The notes under the pieces: generated by a model
What the model saw: only the letters and a program-made list of their open reading frames with translations
Told to the model about the DNA's origin: nothing
The model's database searches: none
Program-made: the position numbers and the translations under genes
NCBI GenBank assembly: GCA_002502245.1
Contig: DAPW01000012.1
Span: 1 to 37,129 of the forward strand
Direction of reading: 5' to 3'
Length of the DNA: 37,129 nucleotides
Source: Methanoregula sp. UBA154
Lineage (GTDB): Archaea > Halobacteriota > Methanomicrobia > Methanomicrobiales > Methanospirillaceae
Shown here: piece after piece, positions 33,833 through 37,129 of the stretch
How the letters are laid out: each line of letters begins with the position of its first letter
How positions within the stretch are numbered: the first letter of the stretch is position 1

Positions 33833-34441
33833 ATGAGGTCCTCCATTATCCTTGTCGGCGGGGAAGCGCGCCGGGCCAACGGGAAGGAGAAATTTTTCTT
33901 CCTGTACCAGGGGAAGACTTTCATCGAGCGTCTCGTGGACTCTCTCCGGCCGGTCACTGATGAGATCATCCTGGTTGCAAAAAGCGGCGAGCAGTGCCGG
34001 CGCTTCGACGCGCTTGAAGGTGTCCGGTGCATTGCAGATATCCGGCAGGGCATCGGCCCCATCGGGGGGCTGCATGCCGGTGTCCTTGCAGCAAAGGGTA
34101 ACCTCATTTTTGTCTCGGCCTGCGATATGCCCTGCCTGGAAACTGCCGTTGTTTCACACCTGTTCGATGCAATCGGTGATGCCGATGCAGCAATCCCCTG
34201 CTGGAACCCGGATATGCTTGAGCCGCTCCATGCGGTATACCGGCGGGATGCGCTGCTCCGGTACCTGGAAAGCCACGAGTCCTATTCCCTCCGTCCCATG
34301 ATCCGCAGTCTCAATTCACGGTATGTACCCGTCGAAGAACTCCGGCGGTTTGATCCGTCGTTGCGCACGTTTACCAATATCAATAAGCTCGAAGAACTCG
34401 ACCGGATCAATGCTTTGGCAGATAATAACAGTCCCTTGTGA
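33833..34441 (+). CDS. mobA: molybdenum cofactor guanylyltransferase
   Basis: MobA links GMP to molybdopterin to make the guanine dinucleotide cofactor used, for example, by formate dehydrogenase and formylmethanofuran dehydrogenase of methanogens. The 202-aa protein starts with the nucleotidyltransferase loop ILVGGEARRANGKEKFFF (family pattern L-x-G-G-x-S-x-R-x-G-x-x-K), then IRQGIGPIGGLHAGVLAA and the metal-binding SACDMPCL. The C-terminal half has LEPLHAVYRRDAL and ends in the FTNINKLEEL segment seen in MobA proteins. GGGGATC precedes the ATG by about four bases (33822-33828). It is 107 bases after ogt, so it may be a separate unit. Confidence 0.92.
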   Translation: MRSSIILVGGEARRANGKEKFFFLYQGKTFIERLVDSLRPVTDEIILVAKSGEQCRRFDALEGVRCIADIRQGIGPIGGLHAGVLAAKGNLIFVSACDMPCLETAVVSHLFDAIGDADAAIPCWNPDMLEPLHAVYRRDALLRYLESHESYSLRPMIRSLNSRYVPVEELRRFDPSLRTFTNINKLEELDRINALADNNSPL

Positions 34442-34487
34442 AAAACAGGCATTCACAGCAGAAATTTGGTAGGTTTTGCGCAATAAC

Positions 34488-34506
34488 TTACTATATGAAT
34501 ATATGT
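34488..34506 (+). promoter_or_regulatory. AT-rich promoter of the sensor pair
   Basis: TTACTATATGAATATATGT contains overlapping TATA-like boxes. With the usual 25-base spacing, transcription would start near 34515-34530, before the GTG start preferred for the first sensor gene. Confidence 0.45.
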
Positions 34507-34568
34507 AATGAGATCAACCATACTATTGTACGTTGCAGCAGGCCATAGATACAGGGGGATATCCGCAG

Positions 34569-35423
34569 GTGCGACACCATCTGTTCAGCGAATTTGAGGA
34601 AGTCCTGCAACTCTTCATCATCGCTGCTGCCTGTATCGGCGCTATCCTCACCTCGGTCTTCTCCTTAACCCATGGAATCACTGAGGTCTTTCCGTTCCTG
34701 TACATCCTCCCCATTATCCTTGTCGTCTATTTCTACCCGAAACGGGCGTTGGTCTTTACCCTTTGTATCAGCCTGATGTACATCAGCCTTGTCTTCCTGC
34801 TGGCAGCCGGCAATACCGACCTCATGGTCATTGCTGCAGCCTGGTTTGCCATATTCATGACCATCGGGGCTGTTGCCTCCTTTTATGCGACCAGGCTGCT
34901 CGAGGAGAAGCGCCGTATCCGCAACATCATCAACAATTCACAGGACGGGATATTCTGTTTCAGCCTTGTGACTGGATCGCTCACCGAGGTCAATGCGAAG
35001 TTTGCGCACCTGCTGGGGTATGACTGCACGGACCTGGTCGGCCGGGATATCGCACAGATCTGGACCGATACGGATGAGCGCGGGCGGTTTTCTGCCCTGG
35101 TGAAAACAGAGAGAAAACCCATCGAGACGGAGATCGTGCTCCAGGCACGCGACGGGAACTTATTGCGGTTCACGATCTCACCGCTGGAGATCACCCGCGA
35201 CCGGGTACTCTGCTCGGCCGTTGGTATCACCGGAAGCCGGATCACGGATGACGAGATACAGAAGACCCTCGACGCGCTGGAAGAACAGGTCAGGGCACGC
35301 ACAGCGCATCTCGAACGGATCAACGAGGATCTCAAGGCCGAGATCCTGGAGTACCGCCGGTTTGAAAATGCATTCCTCGAGGAGAGAAAGACCAGGCCTG
35401 ATACGTACGAGGGGCAGGAATGA
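34569..35423 (+). CDS. membrane PAS sensor without kinase domain
   Basis: This 284-aa protein has four hydrophobic segments (IIAAACIGAILTSVF, FPFLYILPIILVVYFY, VFTLCISLMYISLVFLL and MVIAAAWFAIFMTIGAVASF), a PAS domain (about residues 115-230, starting RIRNIINNSQDGIFCF), and a C-terminal coiled coil (LEEQVRARTAHLERINEDLK). It stops exactly where the paralogue at 35420 continues into its H-box and ATPase, so no kinase domain exists. The two share the membrane segment THGI.EVFPFLY.LPIIL and the coiled-coil pattern. A TTG at 34533 is also in frame; I prefer GTG 34569 because GGGGGAT lies eight bases upstream (34554-34560). The stop overlaps the next ATG (ATGA), so both are translated together. 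It may form mixed dimers with, or modulate, the paralogous kinase (inference). Confidence 0.85.
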   Translation: MRHHLFSEFEEVLQLFIIAAACIGAILTSVFSLTHGITEVFPFLYILPIILVVYFYPKRALVFTLCISLMYISLVFLLAAGNTDLMVIAAAWFAIFMTIGAVASFYATRLLEEKRRIRNIINNSQDGIFCFSLVTGSLTEVNAKFAHLLGYDCTDLVGRDIAQIWTDTDERGRFSALVKTERKPIETEIVLQARDGNLLRFTISPLEITRDRVLCSAVGITGSRITDDEIQKTLDALEEQVRARTAHLERINEDLKAEILEYRRFENAFLEERKTRPDTYEGQE

Positions 35424-36871
35424 CACCCGCAATGACAACCCCACCGAAGTACCGGATATCCTGGGCTGTCATCATCCTTGCCACCATTGTACTGGCCGTC
35501 CTTTCCACCATTTATTCGCTGACACACGGTATCCGCGAAGTTTTCCCCTTCCTCTATCTTCTCCCGATCATCCTCTTTGTGTACCAGTACCCGAAACGGG
35601 GGGTTCTTTTCTCGCTGGGCATCAGCTCGATCTTTCTGCTGCTGGTGTATTATTACGGCAACCTGGATGCCACCCTCATTGCGGTATCCACCGCATGGTT
35701 CGTGATGTTTGTCACGATCGGGGTCGTGACCTCTTCCTTTGCAGAAGGGGTGATGGCAGAGGAACGGAAATACCGGGGGATCTTTGAAAATTCCCAAGCC
35801 GGGATATTCACCTTCGACATCCAGAGCCAGAACATCCGGGAGGTCAACGGAAAGTTTGCCAGTATGCTGAACTACGAGCGGGGAGACCTGCTGAACCGGA
35901 ACCTGTCCTCGATCCTGTTCGACAGCGACGGAAGGGATGTATTCATCCGGACCATTGCCGAGACCTGCCGGACCGGCGATCTTGAGCTCTTCTTCCATAC
36001 CTCGGACAATGCGGTCCGGCAGTTCCTCGTTTCCGCATCACTGATCCCGGACAACCTCGTGATCGGTTCGGCCATTGATATCACCGACCGGAAAATTGCC
36101 GAAGAGGTGATAACAAAGGCACGCGAGGATCTGGAACAGCGGGTGAAGGACCGGACCGAGGAACTGATCCAGGCCAACGAGGCACTGAAATCCGAGATCC
36201 AGGAACGGAAACGGTTCGAGGCCGCGATCCAGCTCGCCAACCGCAAGCTCAACACGCTCTCCACGATCACGCGGCATGACATCCTCAACCAGATCACCGC
36301 CATCGTGATGTACCTATCGCTCGTGGAGGAAACGATCAAGGAGCCGCTCGTGGTTGAACACCTCCACAAGATCGAGCAGATCACCGATCTCATCCAGAAG
36401 CAGATCCACTTTACCCAGGATTACCAGAATATCGGTGAGAACGCACCCCTGTGGCAGGACGTCGGGCGGACCATCGATGAAGCCATCGCCGGCCTCGACC
36501 GAAAGGGTGTGCGGGTACAAAAAGATCTTGACCGCCTCGAGATCTTCGCCGATTACCTGCTCGGGAAGGTCTTTTACAACCTCGTGGACAATGCAGTACG
36601 ACACGGTGAAAAGGTCACCACCATCCGCTTCTCGTACCGGAAAGAGGGCGACGACCTCATTCTCCTGTGCGAGGATGACGGTGTCGGGATACCGGAAGCG
36701 GCAAAAGAGGGGATCTTCCGGCGGAAGTACTACCGGAACACCGGCTATGGCCTCTTCCTCACGGCCGAGATACTCGATATCACCGGCCTTTCTATCAGGG
36801 AGACCGGGGTGCCGGGGAACGGGGCACGGTTCGAGATCCGCGTGCCGAACGGCACTTACCGTCTGGCGTGA
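35420..36871 (+). CDS. membrane PAS sensor histidine kinase
   Basis: This 483-aa kinase has a four-helix membrane input domain (about residues 12-115), a PAS domain (about 118-225, starting YRGIFENSQAGIFTF), a coiled coil (LEQRVKDRTEELIQANEALK), the H-box TITRHDILNQI with His286, and a C-terminal ATPase. ATPase motifs are NLVDNAVRHG, CEDDGVGIP and a short GYGLFLTAEIL, ending GARFEIRVPNGTYRL. The H-box class (TRHDI, then QIHFTQDYQNIG) is shared with the 1530-aa kinase at 20057-24649. It overlaps the upstream kinase-less paralogue by four bases. No response regulator follows before the window ends, so the target is unknown. Confidence 0.93.
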   Translation: MTPAMTTPPKYRISWAVIILATIVLAVLSTIYSLTHGIREVFPFLYLLPIILFVYQYPKRGVLFSLGISSIFLLLVYYYGNLDATLIAVSTAWFVMFVTIGVVTSSFAEGVMAEERKYRGIFENSQAGIFTFDIQSQNIREVNGKFASMLNYERGDLLNRNLSSILFDSDGRDVFIRTIAETCRTGDLELFFHTSDNAVRQFLVSASLIPDNLVIGSAIDITDRKIAEEVITKAREDLEQRVKDRTEELIQANEALKSEIQERKRFEAAIQLANRKLNTLSTITRHDILNQITAIVMYLSLVEETIKEPLVVEHLHKIEQITDLIQKQIHFTQDYQNIGENAPLWQDVGRTIDEAIAGLDRKGVRVQKDLDRLEIFADYLLGKVFYNLVDNAVRHGEKVTTIRFSYRKEGDDLILLCEDDGVGIPEAAKEGIFRRKYYRNTGYGLFLTAEILDITGLSIRETGVPGNGARFEIRVPNGTYRLA

Positions 36872-37052
36872 CGGGCTGAGATACCCTGGCCGTGTACGCG
36901 GCGCGATGCCGGTGATTTTTACCGGGACAGGATTTCCTGGCTTTATAGAAAATCTGTTTTTGGAAAATATTCCCCCTTGCTCCAGTCCTGCCCCAGGATG
37001 GGCGGGGGCGCTTTTGCGATTAGACGAGTTATGTTTAACCAGGATACGTTCA

Positions 37053-37129
37053 TATCGCAACCGGGGTGCCCCAGCGGCGGGTCAATAACCGGGAGCATTC
37101 TTAAAAAACACACAAACCCCCCCGCCGTG
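37053..37129 (-). repeat. dispersed intergenic repeat, fragment at window end (inverted)
   Basis: ATCGCAACCGGGGTGCCCC and AGCGGCGGG match the reverse complement of module D in copy 1 (CCGCCGCTGGGCGCCCCGG, then TTGCGAT). After about 20 unmatched bases, TTAAAAAACACACAAACCCC and CCCGCCGTG match the reverse complement of the A/B junction of copy 1. Modules C and B are missing between them. The copy runs off the window end. Confidence 0.65.

Noticed and set aside
34883..35998. 371-codon minus-strand frame across the two sensor genes
   Set aside because: It spans the coupled junction of two well-supported genes on the other strand and has a Ser/Arg-rich shadow composition.

Overview
The window reads as a piece of a methanogenic archaeal chromosome, most likely Methanomicrobiales (Methanoregula/Methanosphaerula-like). 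The support is an archaeal DnaG primase, archaeal-type ThrRS with its own N-terminal editing domain, geranylgeranylglyceryl phosphate synthase, a UPF0058 protein, GatCAB, an XPD-type Fe-S helicase, TATA-box and leaderless promoters, T-run terminators and large multi-PAS histidine kinases. The genus is an inference; no 16S rRNA or mcr gene is present.

Layout. 1-1090 is a gene-free, G-tract and hairpin-rich stretch with fragments of a dispersed repeat. 1091-5825 is a minus-strand block: ornithine cyclodeaminase/alanine dehydrogenase family protein, UPF0058, dnaG, DUF167 and a dihydroorotase (pyrC). 6005-7013 holds a secreted or membrane-anchored hypothetical protein and YwbE, followed by a minus-strand tRNA-Leu(UAA). 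7360-14220 is a tightly packed plus-strand operon: an asparagine synthetase-like protein, gatC, gatA, gatB and topA. 14743-16974 carries lipid synthesis (GGGP synthase), a TrmJ/TrmH-type RNA methyltransferase and dCTP deaminase, and 17350-19182 is thrS. 20057-24649 (minus) is a 1530-aa receiver/multi-PAS/GAF histidine kinase, then purB (minus). 27709-30097 (minus) is a broken His-tailed EamA transporter downstream of a CorC/CNNM-type protein. 30490-30684 is a small hypothetical gene. 31255-34441 (plus) is an XPD/DinG-like helicase overlapping an O6-alkylguanine methyltransferase, then mobA. 34569-36871 is a translationally coupled pair of paralogous membrane PAS sensors, only the second of which has a kinase domain.

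How genes work together. The GatCAB operon supplies amidated aminoacyl-tRNA and is headed by an amide-synthetase-like gene whose glutaminase domain has decayed. Helicase and alkyl-transferase form a DNA-repair pair. dcd, pyrC and purB serve nucleotide supply. The sensors have no adjacent response regulator.

Most unusual content. A modular, GC-hairpin-containing intergenic repeat family has three long copies and three fragments, in both orientations, and sits only between genes. Also notable are a receiver domain whose phospho-acceptor Asp is Gly, a kinase-less sensor coupled to its kinase paralogue, and a transporter broken exactly at an 8-bp inverted repeat. No CRISPR array, insertion sequence, phage or defence island was seen.
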